Shown: positions 34,021 to 46,092, counted from the stretch's first letter. The stretch is 64,000 bases of DNA from Gigaspora rosea (GCA_003550325.1 QKWP01000414.1:249183-313182), one strand, 5' to 3'. Notes: generated by a model not told the origin, from the sequence alone. A program made the numbers and translations.

Positions 34021-34421
34021 ATACCCATTCTATTTTTCTTTATATAACTCTCATTTTAGTGATTTTTATTAGTTATAGCTATATTATATTTAAACTAGAC
34101 TTTTTTGCTGAGTAAACTGATCTATATCATTATATATTTGGGTACAACAAATTAATTTTTGCATGCAAGCATATAACTAAAAAAATTTAAAATTTTTTAA
34201 ATGTAATTTACCAAAATTTGAGAGTAAATAAAAAATTATATTCCAAACAAACAACTCTACTTAGTGAATAAGTTCTGTTTACTTAATAAACAAACCATAT
34301 ATTATAATAAATATATTCTATTTATTATTTTACTTGTATTTACTACAATATCTCTATCTACCTTATAATTCTTTTTATATAAATATTAAATTTTTTTTTA
34401 GTTAAAAACTATACTTGGTTA

Positions 34422-34583
34422 GGGTGCTGATATTTATTAGATAATGTTTTAGGGGGTGGGGGTCAAGAAAAATCTTACCTTAGTTAAATTTGATTGGCCA
34501 AAATTCTATTTATAGACCTTACCTAGGGGTAGAAGGGTAAGCCTCTATAGTAAATGGATATTAGGTAATAAATGTCAGCACCC
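34422..34583. mobile_element. PIF/Harbinger-like MITE with TTA TSD
   Basis: The ends GGGTGCTGATATTTATTAGA and (reverse) GGGTGCTGACATTTATTACC are flanked by TTA at 34419-34421 and 34584-34586. It is 162 bp, noncoding. A 3-bp TTA target and G-rich ends fit PIF/Harbinger. Confidence 0.7.
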
Positions 34584-34725
34584 TTATATGTTTTGATCCA
34601 AACAAGTTAGTAATATGCATAATATAATTCTTAAATAATAACAGTAAAAATTTAAATTTAATTAAAAATTTTAATATATTTTATTTCTAATATATTTATT
34701 ATATATTAGGCCACACTAAGTTATT

Positions 34726-35151
34726 CATATGCTCTGATTTTTGGAATTTATAAAAAAGCTTATTTTTTAAAACTTTAAAGCTAAATAATTTTTGATCTAC
34801 TGGTTCATTTTAAATAATTTTACTACCAAACTGTTTGTCTCTTTAAGACGATTCCAATGGGCTAAAAATTATAAAAATCCAATTACAGGGTCATAAAAAA
34901 ATGTGCTATCAAATATGTGACACACCTAAAATTGGTTTGATATAGATCAGATGCATCATCTATTTGACAGTACATTTTCTCATGACCCTGTAATTGGATT
35001 TTTATGATTTTGACTTGTTGGAATCATCTCAAAGAGATGAACATTTTGGTAGTAAAGTCATTTAAAATGGACCAGTAGATTAAAAATTATATAGCTTTAA
35101 AGTTTTAAAAAAATAAGCTTTTTTTATAAATTCCAAAAATCAGAGCATATG
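34726..35151. mobile_element. Long foldback element (family FB, copy 2)
   Basis: Arms of about 190 bp. CATATGCTCTGATTTTTGGA at 34726 is mirrored at 35132-35151, and the pairing continues through AAAGCTTATTTTTT, GATCTACTGG and TCCAATTACAGGGTCA. The loop is about 40 bp. The ends contain no obvious TSD. Related to 29215-29499. Confidence 0.75.
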
Positions 35152-35209
35152 TTTTCATTTTGTATAACTTGCTGACCCAATTTTTCTAAAAAAATTTTTT
35201 AAAATTTCT

Positions 35210-35770
35210 ATTGTGCCAATTATTCTATTTTTGCTATTTAATTTTTTTTCTGGTACTACCTGATTATAATCTTAATTTTTCAGAATTATCTGATAGGTCT
35301 GATAAAAAAAACAATAATTTTTTAATTCTATAATATTAAAACTAAAAAATTAACTTTGTGTGAATATAATTTAATTTAGACTATACAAAGTTAATTTTTT
35401 TTTAAAAAAAAAAAATCCGACCCACCAACAAGAATTTTGAATCATCAGATTATGCAAAACAAAAAATTAATTTTGCATTGCCTATTTCATTTTTGCTATT
35501 TAATTTTTTTCTTAGAAATTACCAATAATGATCTTAATTTTCTAGAATTACCTGATAGATTTAAAAATAAAATCTAAAATTTTTTGATTTCAATTTATGC
35601 AAACCAAAAAATTAAATTTGCATGGTCTTATATATGAATATAAGCTTATTTAATTTATGGTAGATTAAAAAAAAAAAACTAATTCACTAACTAAAATTTT
35701 GAAACACTATGTTATGCAAAACAAAAAATTAACTTTGTATAACCTTAATATAATAATTAGAAATATTTCT
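35210..35770. repeat. AT-rich degenerate tandem repeat
   Basis: Words such as CTATTTTTGCTATTTAATTT (35226 and about 35490) and ATGCAAAACAAAAAATTAA recur at about 260-290 bp. Diverged; no coding content. Confidence 0.4.
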
Positions 35771-35779
35771 AACTAAGAC

Positions 35780-36390
35780 TATGTAAGTTTTATTATAAAA
35801 CTAATAATATAAAACTAATAATAAGCTTTTGATAAATGCTTTATACAAAATATATAAAATATATTAAATATCAAATAATTAATATAACTATTCCTATTAC
35901 CGGTATATTAATTTCTAGTTACTTGTTTTTTTTAGTTTTATATTTTAATAAATCTTGAACTGGCAAATAAGCAACAACACCAAGTGTAGTTGGAATTGGC
36001 AAGTTAATAGTAATTGCAACACAATTATAAAAAGCTATTTTTATATTAGTTTCTTCTATTTTTGAAATAATAATTATCTTGATTGCTTTATAAACAAAAT
36101 CATCTAAGGCGCTCTATATTTTTTTATTACAACAAAGAACAGGCTAATGTTGTTTCAAGAAATTGAATAAGCATCTTATACCATTAACATCAGATATAAA
36201 GTCTAAAAGTTGGAAATTGGTAGAAATAATATTACTATAGTATAATTTGATAGATTTGATAGTTAATATTAATAATTATTTATAATAGTTATTATTTTTT
36301 ATTTTTAAAACTTACCCAAATTGATTCAAATACTTATTAGCTCTTTTTCAAATCTTTGAAAAATATAATAATAATAATTATCAAAACAAC
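35780..36390 (-). other. AT-rich stretch with a possible eroded frame
   Basis: On the minus strand about 36230-35940 reads semi-continuously (STNFQLLDFISDVNGIRCLF; later SALDDFVYKAIKIIIISKIE) with single stops. It looks like an old protein-coding relic. Family not recognised. Confidence 0.2.
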
Positions 36391-36392
36391 TA

Positions 36393-37021
36393 TGGTCCAG
36401 TACATAAAGATTTGTATTTCAAAAAGTTTTATAATTTTAACTATTAGTAAAAGTTTTTATATTTTTGTTTAATTATTAAAAAATTTTTAATGTCAAATAA
36501 AATAGGTTTTAATCTAACTTATTATTTATTTTTATTGTTTTAACATTGTTTTATTTTAATAATTTTGCATGTACAATTTGCTGTATTCAAAAAAAAATTG
36601 AAATTTTTTTTAAAAAAAGATATTTTAAATATTTTCGCAACCAATATGCAGTTCTATGAGCTTGTACTATGAAAGTGCATTAATGTGCATATGATAAAGC
36701 TATGGTTAAAATTTGAGCAAAATTGAATTACTAGTTGTGAAGAAATTAAGCTTTAAAGTAAGGTAATTTGATTTTTTTACTATATATGTGTATATATAAA
36801 TTACTATAAATTACTATAGTAAATTATATAGTAAATATTGTTAAAAAAAGTTAATATTAATAAATTTTTTTGTTTTATCAATAAAGTAATCAAAATAATT
36901 TTATTTTTATTAATCCGGTAACCTAATAAGTATATTAAATTAAAAAAAATCAAAAATTATTTTGTACAAAAAATATTTGAATCAGGGCTATTTGAGGTAC
37001 AAATCTTTTTGCACTAGACTA
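36393..37021. mobile_element. TIR element with TA target
   Basis: The left end TGGTCCAGTACATAAAGATT and right end (reverse) TAGTCTAGTGCAAAAAGATT, followed by TGTA, are flanked by TA (36391-36392, 37022-37023). The 629-bp interior is AT-rich and noncoding. Tc1/mariner-type. Confidence 0.6.
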
Positions 37022-37319
37022 TACCAACTTTTTTAATTAGTGCTAGTTAATTTTGAAAATACTACATATAGCAGATATCAATTCAGTATACAATGTAAGA
37101 GTATTATTTCTTGTTTTTAGAAATAATACTTTTGCTTTAGATTCAAAATTTGCTATTACTGTCTATTAAAATTTATAATTATATATATTTAAAAATATAA
37201 AATAAAGCATTATAAAAAAAACAAAAGCAAATATATTCTTGACCCAATACTAAAGAAGTAATTGGTGATATTCTATTACTTATTAAATATTTAATTCTAA
37301 TAAAATATTTTGAGAATTT

Positions 37320-37835
37320 TTCAAGGTTCATGATATCACATAGCATATTTCAAATGTTAAATCAAGTACATATGGATGTTTGGATAGCCAAATAGCAGCT
37401 TCAAATTCACTTGAAGTTCTTTTAAATTTATTAGGCTTTTGTAATATTTGATTATTGTCTAATTTAATATTTTTTATTTAATATTTAGAATATTTAAGTT
37501 AAACATTTGTCAATATCTATTAATTATTTACTATTAAGTTTTTCTTTTTCAAATTTATTATTGAATAATTTTCTTTATCTATAGGTAAAAGTGGTATTAA
37601 TCTGGCTCTGTTTTATTATTATTATCAGTATCAATAGCCAAATTTGATGAATTAAACAATTCTGGTGTTGTCTCTTGATACTTTTGGTTAGAATCATCAC
37701 AATTAATTACATTTTTATAAGATTTTGTTAATTTTTTTGTTGTATTTTCATCCAATAGTTGTTGTTTATTTTCATGTATTTTTTGTATTATTTTTTTTTT
37801 TACTTTTTGACACGTCTTGCCGATATTTTATTAAA
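37320..37835 (-). pseudogene. Coding remnant of unknown family
   Basis: Minus-strand pieces. Near 37755-37600: DENTTKKLTKSYKNVINCDD, then SNQKYQETTPELFNSSNLAI, ending in a stop. Near 37440-37330: PNKFKRTSSEFEAAIWLSKH and a few more residues, then a stop. Asn/Lys-rich and polar as in fungal proteins, with AT-rich interruptions that may be introns or decay. No domain recognised; a transposase fragment is possible. Confidence 0.25.
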
Positions 37836-38379
37836 ACCATGTATTGAGTCTATTTATAGCCTGTTAATACATGATACTTAAAACTAAAATTCAATATCAT
37901 GCGGTTACTTCGAGAGCATCTACATGCAACCGGTTGCATCACCTTATGAATATAGCAGATATAAACTTTGTCAGCCCATGGCAAAGAACGACAGAAGAAT
38001 TCCTTTCACATCTCTCCCACCTAGCATCAATGGTGGGAATAAACTCAAATTCAAGAAAAACAAAATAAAATAAGAAACAAAAGGAGATAAAAAAGTGGAG
38101 TAACTACGAGACCTAGACGAAAAACCAAAACTAACAAAAATAATAAAATGAAAGGTAAGAGAAACGAAGATAACTCTATGCTAATGACATAAACTAACAA
38201 AAGTAATATAAAAAGCTACAAAGAGCAAAAAGAAAAAGTAGATAAAAATTATATAATACTGCACAAAACCATATACGTCAAAGTATTATATGTACATCAA
38301 AAGAAAAGAAAAGAAAAGATAAAAAGAAAAAAACTACGCCTAAAAGAAACTTCTAGAAGAAAAGAAATTTTTTCCAGTA

Positions 38380-38930
38380 TTTTTCTTCAGATCATCCTTA
38401 CATGTTATTCATTGTTTATTTCGCAGGTGTCAAAACTTGTTCGTGACCAGGCTCTGATTCAGAAGATGCATTTTCAAATTGGAAGGAGTAAACTTTGTTG
38501 ATCTTTTGAAAGGGGTAAGCTGGATTTCCCATTTTTTGGGGAAAATTTCAAAAAAAACCAAGGATAAATATCGAGGGTACCAAAACTTGTAAAGAGCATA
38601 AGTTTTATGTTTTGTAGAATAGTATTAATAACCAAAAGTATGTTTCTGTTCAAACTTCTACATCTTTTGACAAAAAACTTCAGAGTTTTAGACCTATTAC
38701 ATTTTTTATAGCAGCAAAGTCTTCCACCTGGAAAACCAAACCCACAAGGAGAAATCTTTTTTAGCTCTATTTCAGTTATCTCATATACAATCTGAAGTCC
38801 TGTATTTAAGCTGCTTCTAGATAAAGTTTTTGTTATGTATAAAAATACTAACTGCAAAATTTTCGTATATTAGCATTTATGAAAAGTTTTGGTCCAGAGA
38901 ATCATCAGAAAGAGTTGTTTTTTTATTTTT
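38380..38930 (-). repeat. Dispersed repeat R1, copy 2
   Basis: TATTCATTGTTTATTTC, GGAGTAAACTTTGTTGATCT, then GGGGTAAGCTGGATTT (38480-38526), and TCATCAGAAAGAGTTGT near 38900, match copy 3 at 40447, 40530-40566 and 41020. A 127-residue minus-strand frame (38857-38474) contains GKSSLPLSKDQQSLLLP, matching GKSSLPLLKDWQCLLCP in copy 3. Confidence 0.5.
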
Positions 38931-39174
38931 TTATTTTTTGTTTTTTTGGTAGTAGTTCTATTTGTTTTTATAATTATATAATAAAACTAACAACTAAAAT
39001 AAATAAAAAAATAGTTATACTTGTAATTTTACTATTAGAGCATACATAAATAACTTAATACAAGAGGAGAGATCAGATGAAAAATAATGTTTTTTCCAAT
39101 ATGTAGGGGGTCAAAAAATATAACATAATTTTTTTTAAAAAAATTGGCTAAAAATTGACCCAGTAGTCCAAATT

Positions 39175-39420
39175 TAATGATTTTGGTACCATTCGATTCG
39201 TCTTAGTGAGAGAAGTCAAATGGTACCAATTTCATTTCATTTGAACAAAAGTTATTGACCAAATACTATTGGTCATATCTTTTCTTATAAAATTACTATA
39301 TAACCAATAGTTTTTTGCAAATATCTTTCGATTCAGTGATCCAAATGACATGATTTTGGTATCATTGGATTCATCTTACTGAAATGAATCGAATGGTATC
39401 TAAATTATTTAAATTGGATT
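39175..39420. repeat. Diverged tandem duplication
   Basis: ATGATTTTGGTACCATTCGA (39178) and ATGATTTTGGTATCATTGGA (39349) start two related units of about 170 bp. Outside, TAGGGGGTCAA (39104) and TAGGGGGGTCAA (39498) occur in the same orientation, which suggests element ends. Confidence 0.4.
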
Positions 39421-39699
39421 ACAGTATCACAATATATTCAAGTTTTTGTAAAATTTTATATATAAACATATGGGTTTTAAAAAATTTTTTTATATAGTAG
39501 GGGGGTCAAGCACTACTATGAGGGAATACATAACGTTATTTATAGATGCCCTCTTATTTTTTTTAATTGTTTTATTATCTATAAAATATAAAAAGAAATA
39601 TAAGCAATATATAAATAAATATTCTTAAAATATAGCAAATATACTTGTTACTATCATGCTAAAATGCTTTTCTAATATTATTGGTTATTGTATTTTGCC

Positions 39700-40380
39700 T
39701 AGCTAGTTGTTACTTTTTTCTGTCTTATTTACTATTTTTTTTTTTTAACCTTAAGCAGCCACGCTAATACTTTATTAAGATACTTGTATTTACTATTGTA
39801 CCTACAATTGTACCTACATAGCACTACCTAATAACTAAGTTTAGCATCATCCGGCCATCCAGTCAGTACCTAAGTACCCGGATACCTAAATGCGACCTAC
39901 AGCACTATTCTGATACCATATAGTATTAGAACAGATAGCTTATCTAGCTACTTAAAGCCAAAATAAAAAGGTCAAAGGTCTTCACCTTTTTACGACAAGC
40001 TAGAAATTACCTTCCTATCTTCTCTTTTCCTTTAACATTTCAAGAAGGCTTGTCAACATTACTAACTTCTTTTAATCTTCCTTACCTAGCCTCTAGGACA
40101 AGGAATATTTCCTCCTAATCTATACGAACAATAGTTTTTTAAGAAAACAAAAGAAGATATAAAGGGGGTATTACTACAAAACCTACATGACATCCAAAAT
40201 GAACAAAGTAAACAAAACAAAAAGAAACATAGACAAAAAAGACAAAGAAAAGAAAATAAAATTGACATCGTTCATAAGAACTAATTTTAAAAATTATATA
40301 GACTATATAAAGCATATAGCTTTACCCAAGTACTATATTTACAAAAGTAAAGAAACGATAGAAAAATAACTGAAATACGC
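39700..40380. other. Intergenic, no gene seen
   Basis: Slightly GC-richer from 39750 to 40100; short frames only. Confidence 0.3.
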
Positions 40381-40397
40381 CGTTTCGAAGGGATGCG

Positions 40398-41060
40398 TCA
40401 GAAGAAATTTCTTTTCGGTTCGGCACCTACATGTCCAGTGTCCTTATTATTCATTGTTTGTTTCAGCCAATCTGAAACGCGCTCCTGATTTAACCCAATT
40501 TGGTAGGCGACGTCCCAATCTGGGCAGAGTAAACATTGCCAATCTTTTAGAAGGGGTAAGCTAGATTTTCCACTTTTTGTCGAAATTTCGAAAAGTTCCA
40601 AGAAGTGACAAAAAGAAGCCCAAAAGGTACCAAATATTAGAGAGTTGGTAAGAGCTACACTTAGTATAATAACANAAAAGAAGCCCAAAAGGTACCAAAT
40701 ATTAGAGAGTTGGTAAGAGCTACACTTAGTATAATAACACATCTCAAAACTAAACTCTATGTCGTTGCCCACTACTTCTTTGCTTGGTAGTGTTAGACAG
40801 AGGCCCACTAACGGTGAGTGATAAACTCTTAACTTGTCGGCAGGTAGTCTATGAACTTTACCTCTAAACGACAAGTGCCACTCACTGCAGGTAGTCTATG
40901 AACTTTACCTCTAAACGACAAGTGCCACTCACTGCAGGCTTTGTTTGATAGAGCCAATTTACTATTTTATGTGTTAAATGGAAAGTTTTCGTAGGTCAGT
41001 GTTCTTGAAATTTTTGGTACGAGGGATCATTGGAAAGAGTTGTGAATTTTTTTGATGCCT
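40398..41060 (-). repeat. Dispersed repeat R1, copy 3, with an assembly join
   Basis: The minus-strand frame 40874-40398 reads MSFRGKVHRLPADKLRVYHS and later GKSSLPLLKDWQCLLCPDWD, QERVSDWLKQTMNNKDT. The frame crosses an N at 40675. The 66-bp segment before the N is repeated exactly after it. A 49-bp unit (GGTAGTCTATGAACTTTACC and what follows) is tandemly duplicated at 40844-40938. No known domain; a TE fragment of unknown class. Confidence 0.5.
40606..40740. repeat. Exact 66-bp duplication around a single N
   Basis: AAAAGAAGCCCAAAAGGTAC and the bases to TATAATAACA occur on both sides of N 40675. This is more likely an artefact of contig joining than biology. Confidence 0.7.
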
Positions 41061-41069
41061 TATTTACTA

Positions 41070-41990
41070 TTAGTTAATAGCTCTTTTGTATTTATTAAAA
41101 ATAGAAATATTTTTATTATCATATAATAAGTTATTATAATAAATTAGTCTTTTTTTGTACTCATAGTAAAGTCTTTAGTATTAGTATCTTAGAATATCAA
41201 CAACTTATTTAATAATACCAAATAATTTGCTTATATATTTTTTTAAAGTAAATTATATAATATTGATAAAGCTTAAAATCAGAATTTTACTTTAAAAAAA
41301 ACTTGGTTTAAAACACATTTTTTACTATTAAACTTTAAACTTTTAAGTTCAGTAACTATATATATAGAAACCTGCTTTTTTTGATAAATAAAATTTGAAA
41401 CTTTATAAAAATAATATATATAGCATATTTATATTATAAACAATATTTGACTGCTTTAAAAATATACAGGAAATTAATTATATTATATTTTTATACTATA
41501 TCATACCAATTACTTTATATTATTATTATAATATTGAATCAATTTATAATATAATATATATCAGATAAATTATAATAATATTATATTCTTTATACTATAT
41601 CAAATCAATTACTTTATTTTATTATTATGATATTGAAATGATATTTAAATAAGATATAAAATATTTATAATATTTTTATAATAACAATAATTTTATAATT
41701 TTTTTAAAGAATAGATTATATTTTTATAATCTTGTTTCAATCTTGATACAATCTTGATTAAATATTGTAATATTTTTTTTAATATCTTCTTATTACTATT
41801 ATATTATGATCATATAGCAAGATTTTGACAATATATTTATAATATTTAAAAAAATGCAAGGTTTTTGCAATGTAAATAACAATTATTTTTAAGGGTAGAG
41901 AGTACTATTTTAAAATTATATATAAACTTAATAGTAAATTTGTTTTATATTTAATTTTATGAAAAATTATAATAAGTAAAGTAATTATAT
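41070..41990. other. Very AT-rich intergenic stretch
   Basis: It contains a diverged tandem pair of about 115 bp (TTTATACTATATCA.ACCAATTACTTTAT at about 41490 and about 41590). No gene. Confidence 0.35.
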
Positions 41991-41995
41991 TACAA

Positions 41996-44419
41996 CAGGG
42001 TGAAACCCGCATTGCTTGCTAGTAAAACCTGTGTTGATTAGCTAAATTAGATGAAATTCGCATTTTTCATGTGTAAAAAATGCAAATCCGCTTTTGAATG
42101 TGTAAAACCTGTGTTTTAATAGATAAAATATATAAAACCCGCTTTTAAAATATAAAACCCGCGTTTGAATATATAAAATCCAATATGATAATTTTAACTT
42201 TAAGCGAAGATATCTTAGCAACCACTTGAACAAATTCAATGAAATATTTTTTATTTGAATTCTATGGATCCATAGAATTCAAGTAAAAAAATTTTTATCG
42301 AATTTGATCAAATACTGGTCAAGTGGTTGCTAAGANAATATTTTTTTTTGAATTCTATAGATCTATAGAATTCAAGTAAAAAAATTTTTATCGAATTTGG
42401 TCAAGTGGTTGCTAAGATATTTTCGCTCAAAGTTTTAGAAAAATCAAAACATCTAATAAAATACAAGCTGCGCCAAATTTTTCTAAAATTTTGAGCGAAG
42501 GTAACTTAGCAACCACCTAACTAAATCCGATGAAAATTTTTTTATTTAAATTCTATGATTCCATAGAATTCAAATAAAAAAATTTTCATCGAATTTGGTT
42601 AGGTGGTTGCTAAGTTACCTTCGCTTAAAGTTTTCGAAAAAAGTCAAAACATCTATTAAAATGCAAGCTGCGCCAAATTTTTCTAAAACTTTGAGTGAAG
42701 GTAACTTATCAACCACCTAACCTAAGTCAATAAATTTTTTTATTTGAATTTTATGGATTTATAGAATTCAAATAAAAAAATTTTCATCAAATTTGATCAG
42801 GTGGTTGCTGGTATACCTTCGCTCAAATATTAGAATAAAATCAAAACGTCTATCAAAATAGAAGTTGTGCAAATTTTTTTAAAACTTCGAGTGAAGCTAA
42901 CTTAGCAACCACCTAATCAAATTCGATGAAAATTTTTTTATTTGAATTTTATGGATTCACAGAATTCAAATAAAAAATTTTCATCAAATTTGATCAAGTG
43001 GTTGCAGAGATATATATCTTTGATCAAGTTTTAGAGAATTTAAAAACGTCTTTTACATGATAGATACGTTTAAATTTTTCAACAAAACTTTGATCAAGGA
43101 TAACTCTGCAACCACTTGATCAAATTTGATGAAAATTTTTTTATTTGAATTATATAGATCCATAGAATTCAAATTAAAAAATTTTCATCGAATTTGATCA
43201 GGTGGTTGCAGAGATATCTTTGATCAAAGTTTTAGAGAATTTCAAACCGCATATCACATGACAGATACATTTAAATTTTTTGTCAAAAGTTTGATCAAGG
43301 ATATCTCTGCAACCACCTGATCAAATTCGATGAAAATTTTTTTATTTGAATTCTACGGATCTATATAATTCAAATAAAAAATTTTTATCGAATTTGATCA
43401 AATGGTTGCAGAGATATCCTTGATCAAAGTTTTGTCAAAAAATTTAAACGTATCTGTCATATAAAAGACGTTTTTAAATTCTCTAAAACTTTAATTAAAG
43501 ATACTTCTGCAACCACTTGATCAAATTTGATGAAAATTTTTTTATTTGAATTCTATGAATCCATAAAATTTAAATAAAAAAATTTTCATCGAATTTGATT
43601 AGGTGGTTGCTAAGTTACCTTCGCTCAAGTTTTAGAAAAATTTGGCACAACTTGTATTTTGATAGACGTTTTGATTTTTTTCTAATATTTGAGCGAAGAT
43701 ATACCAGCAATCACCTAATCAAATTTGATGAATTTTTTTTTTGAATTCTATGAATCCATAGAATTCAAATAAAAAAAATTTATTAACTTAGGCTATGTGG
43801 TTGATAAGTTATCTTCGCTCAAAGTTTTAGAAAAATTTAACGCAGCTTGTATTTTAATTGATGTTTTGATTTTTTTCTAAAACTTTGAGCAAAGGTAACT
43901 TAGCAACCACCTAACCAAATTCGATGAAAATTTTTTTATTTGATTCTATGGAATCATAGAATTTAAATAAAAAAATTTTTATCGGATTTAGTTAGGTGGT
44001 TGCTAAGTTACCTTCGCTCAAAATTTTAGAAAAATTTGGTGCAGCTTGTATTTTGATAGATGTTTTGATTTTTTCTAAAATTTGAGTGAAGATATCTTAG
44101 CAACCACTTGACCAAATTCGATAAAAATTTTTTTACTTGAATTCTATGGATCCATAGAATTCAAATAAAAAATATTTCATTGAATTTAATCAAATAGTTG
44201 CTAAGATATCTTCGCTTAAAGTTAAGATTATCATATCGAATTTTATATATTCAAATGCAGGTTTATATTTTAAAAGTAGGTTTTACATATTTTATCCATT
44301 AAAACGTGGGTTTTACACATTCAAAAGCGGATTTACATTTTTATACATGAACAACGCGAAATTCATCTAATTTAGCTAATCAACGCGGGTTTTACTAGCA
44401 AGCAACAGGTTTCACCCTG
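41996..44419. mobile_element. 2.4-kb TIR element built of palindromic satellite
   Basis: The ends CAGGGTGAAACC are inverted copies. The unique arms (41996-42220 and 44195-44419) match over about 225 bp, including TTGCTTGCTAGTAAAACC, GATTAGCTAAATTAGATGAA and CCGCTTTTGAATGTGTAAAA. A possible 5-bp TSD, TATTA, sits three bases outside each end. The interior is the same ~200-bp palindromic unit as 22411-23395. The whole element is thus one nested inverted repeat. No coding capacity. Confidence 0.8.
42180..44230. repeat. About 200-bp palindromic satellite, eleven centres
   Basis: Palindrome centres of TTTGAATTCTATGG|mirror type fall near 42270, 42361, 42561, 42756, 42956, 43160, 43360, 43560, 43753, 43952 and 44151. 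Spacing is about 200 bp except across the N at 42336 (91 bp), where a partial unit or assembly collapse is likely. Arms run through CGAATTTGATCAGGTGGTTG and CTTCGCTCAAA. Units are more diverged than at 22.4-23.4 kb, so this array is older. Confidence 0.85.
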
Positions 44420-45715
44420 CCGTATTATATTTTAAGCCAAGTTTGTAGAGCAGGCTTTTTTGATTTAATGATAGTAGAAACATTAAAATTGGTTAAAAAC
44501 TTGGTAAGATATAAAATTTTAAATATAGGGTATTAAAATTTAGTAATAAAACTAACTTATAAAATTACATAAATTGACCAAACAGCATTAGCAATTTTGT
44601 ATAACCCAAAAACTTTTTGGCCAACCCAGAAAACTTTATGATATATACAAGTATATTTTTTTAAAATATAATAATAGTTCAAAATTTTACTATAATAAAT
44701 AAATTGTTTTAGGATTGTATTAAATATCGCAACTTGCTATATTGCGAGTCATATAACACTGCATAATTTATAAATGTTCTACTAGCTATTGTATAAAGCT
44801 ACAAGTTACTTATCTTTTAGTAATAAATTCACTACCTTTTAATTTTAAAAAAGATTAGATTTTTAAAATAAAACCTTGAGTACTATAACCATTCTGAACA
44901 ATACTATAAACAGTTGAATAATGTCCCAACCATATGTACTTACCAAAAATCAAAATACTAATTTAGTTAGATGATCAATACTCAAAAAAGTAAGATCATG
45001 AATTTATACTATAATTAGTCTTTGCTTTATTAATTGTTTTTTATATTACATCTGATCATGCAGAAAACTATCGTATCACAAATTAATCTATTAATAGTTT
45101 TCAATAGCGAATAAAGCAAAAAAACGTAGAACTAATATCTAATTTAATATGCCAATAAAAACAGTACCAGAATGAATGAATGCAGTAATTCTAATCGACA
45201 ACTAACCCAAACTCTAATTCAACTATTCAAGTTTAAAAGCGCCACTGCTGTATTTCGAATTTCTCAATTCATATTTGATTAGTGGAAAAGGTTTGATTTT
45301 AGCTTAGGCTAGTATTTGAAAAATACCACATTTTGAAACTTGGTATATTATAGAATTGTATACAACTTATTTGGTTCATAGCATCTGTAAAAAAACTTTC
45401 ACTCTTTGAGAATCTTTGAAATGATTGAATCGACATATGATCATTTGATGATCGATAAAAGTCAGAATTGAAAATTTGAATTTATAAGCAATGAGAAAGT
45501 AAAAATGAATAAATGCTTTTTCAATCAAATAATAACATACTTACTCTAATATGTATATAAGAATCACTGCAGTTATTTGCTTGCCATTTGAGTTACTGCA
45601 ATACTATAATTTTACTAAATACAGGATTTACTATAAAAACTGTTAAAACTCTCAAAATATTGTTTAGACCAATCAATTAAAAAAAGCTTTCACATTGTAT
45701 ATGAGAACATAATAC
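44420..45715. other. Intergenic, no gene seen
   Basis: AT-rich; no frame, TIR or tandem repeat recognised. Confidence 0.35.
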
Positions 45716-46092
45716 TACAGTGGCCTACTATATTATTGTGGACACTTTTTAAAATTTATAAGTCGGGTTCGAGTAAGTAAACATAGCGCAAAATTTATAT
45801 TACTGTTTAAGCAGTTCTTAAACTGCAACATACTAAAATTTTACACGATTTCATTAGGTCATGCAGAAGTTATACAGGAAATTCAATGAACTTCCATTTT
45901 TGGATTTGACCGAAAATTGATTTTTGGATTTTTCTGGATTTTTTTGCTTTTACTAAAAAATTCACTAAAGATCATACTCGTTTTGGATTAACTTAAAATT
46001 TCGCCCATATGTAGTATGACATCATGCCAATATTATATCGTATAAAAAAGGCTAAGTTTGTATGACAGATCGGTATAAATTATACATATCCT

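Larger units (their letters stand above)
32863..34027 (-). mobile_element. Long tRNA-headed SINE-like retroposon with 16-bp TSD
   Basis: The 16-bp duplication TTCTATTTTTCTTTAT lies at 32847-32862 and 34028-34043. On the minus strand the element starts with tRNA-like sequence: TGGCGCTTAGAGAAGTTGG (A-box part 34015-34003) and GGTTCAAATCC (B box 33973-33963), spaced as in a Pol III promoter. It ends in an A-rich tail (32882-32863). The body is clearly richer in G+C than its surroundings, has no credible frame on the minus strand, and contains a 129-bp tandem duplication near its 3' end. Family knowledge: SINEs borrow a LINE reverse transcriptase. At 1165 bp it is longer than usual SINEs. The open frames on the plus strand (33198-33584, 33744-33977) are taken as chance. 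Confidence 0.8.

Noticed and set aside
33953..34027. A tRNA gene on the minus strand
   Set aside because: The A and B boxes are good, but no acceptor stem or full cloverleaf forms, and the sequence heads a retroposon with TSDs and an A-rich tail.
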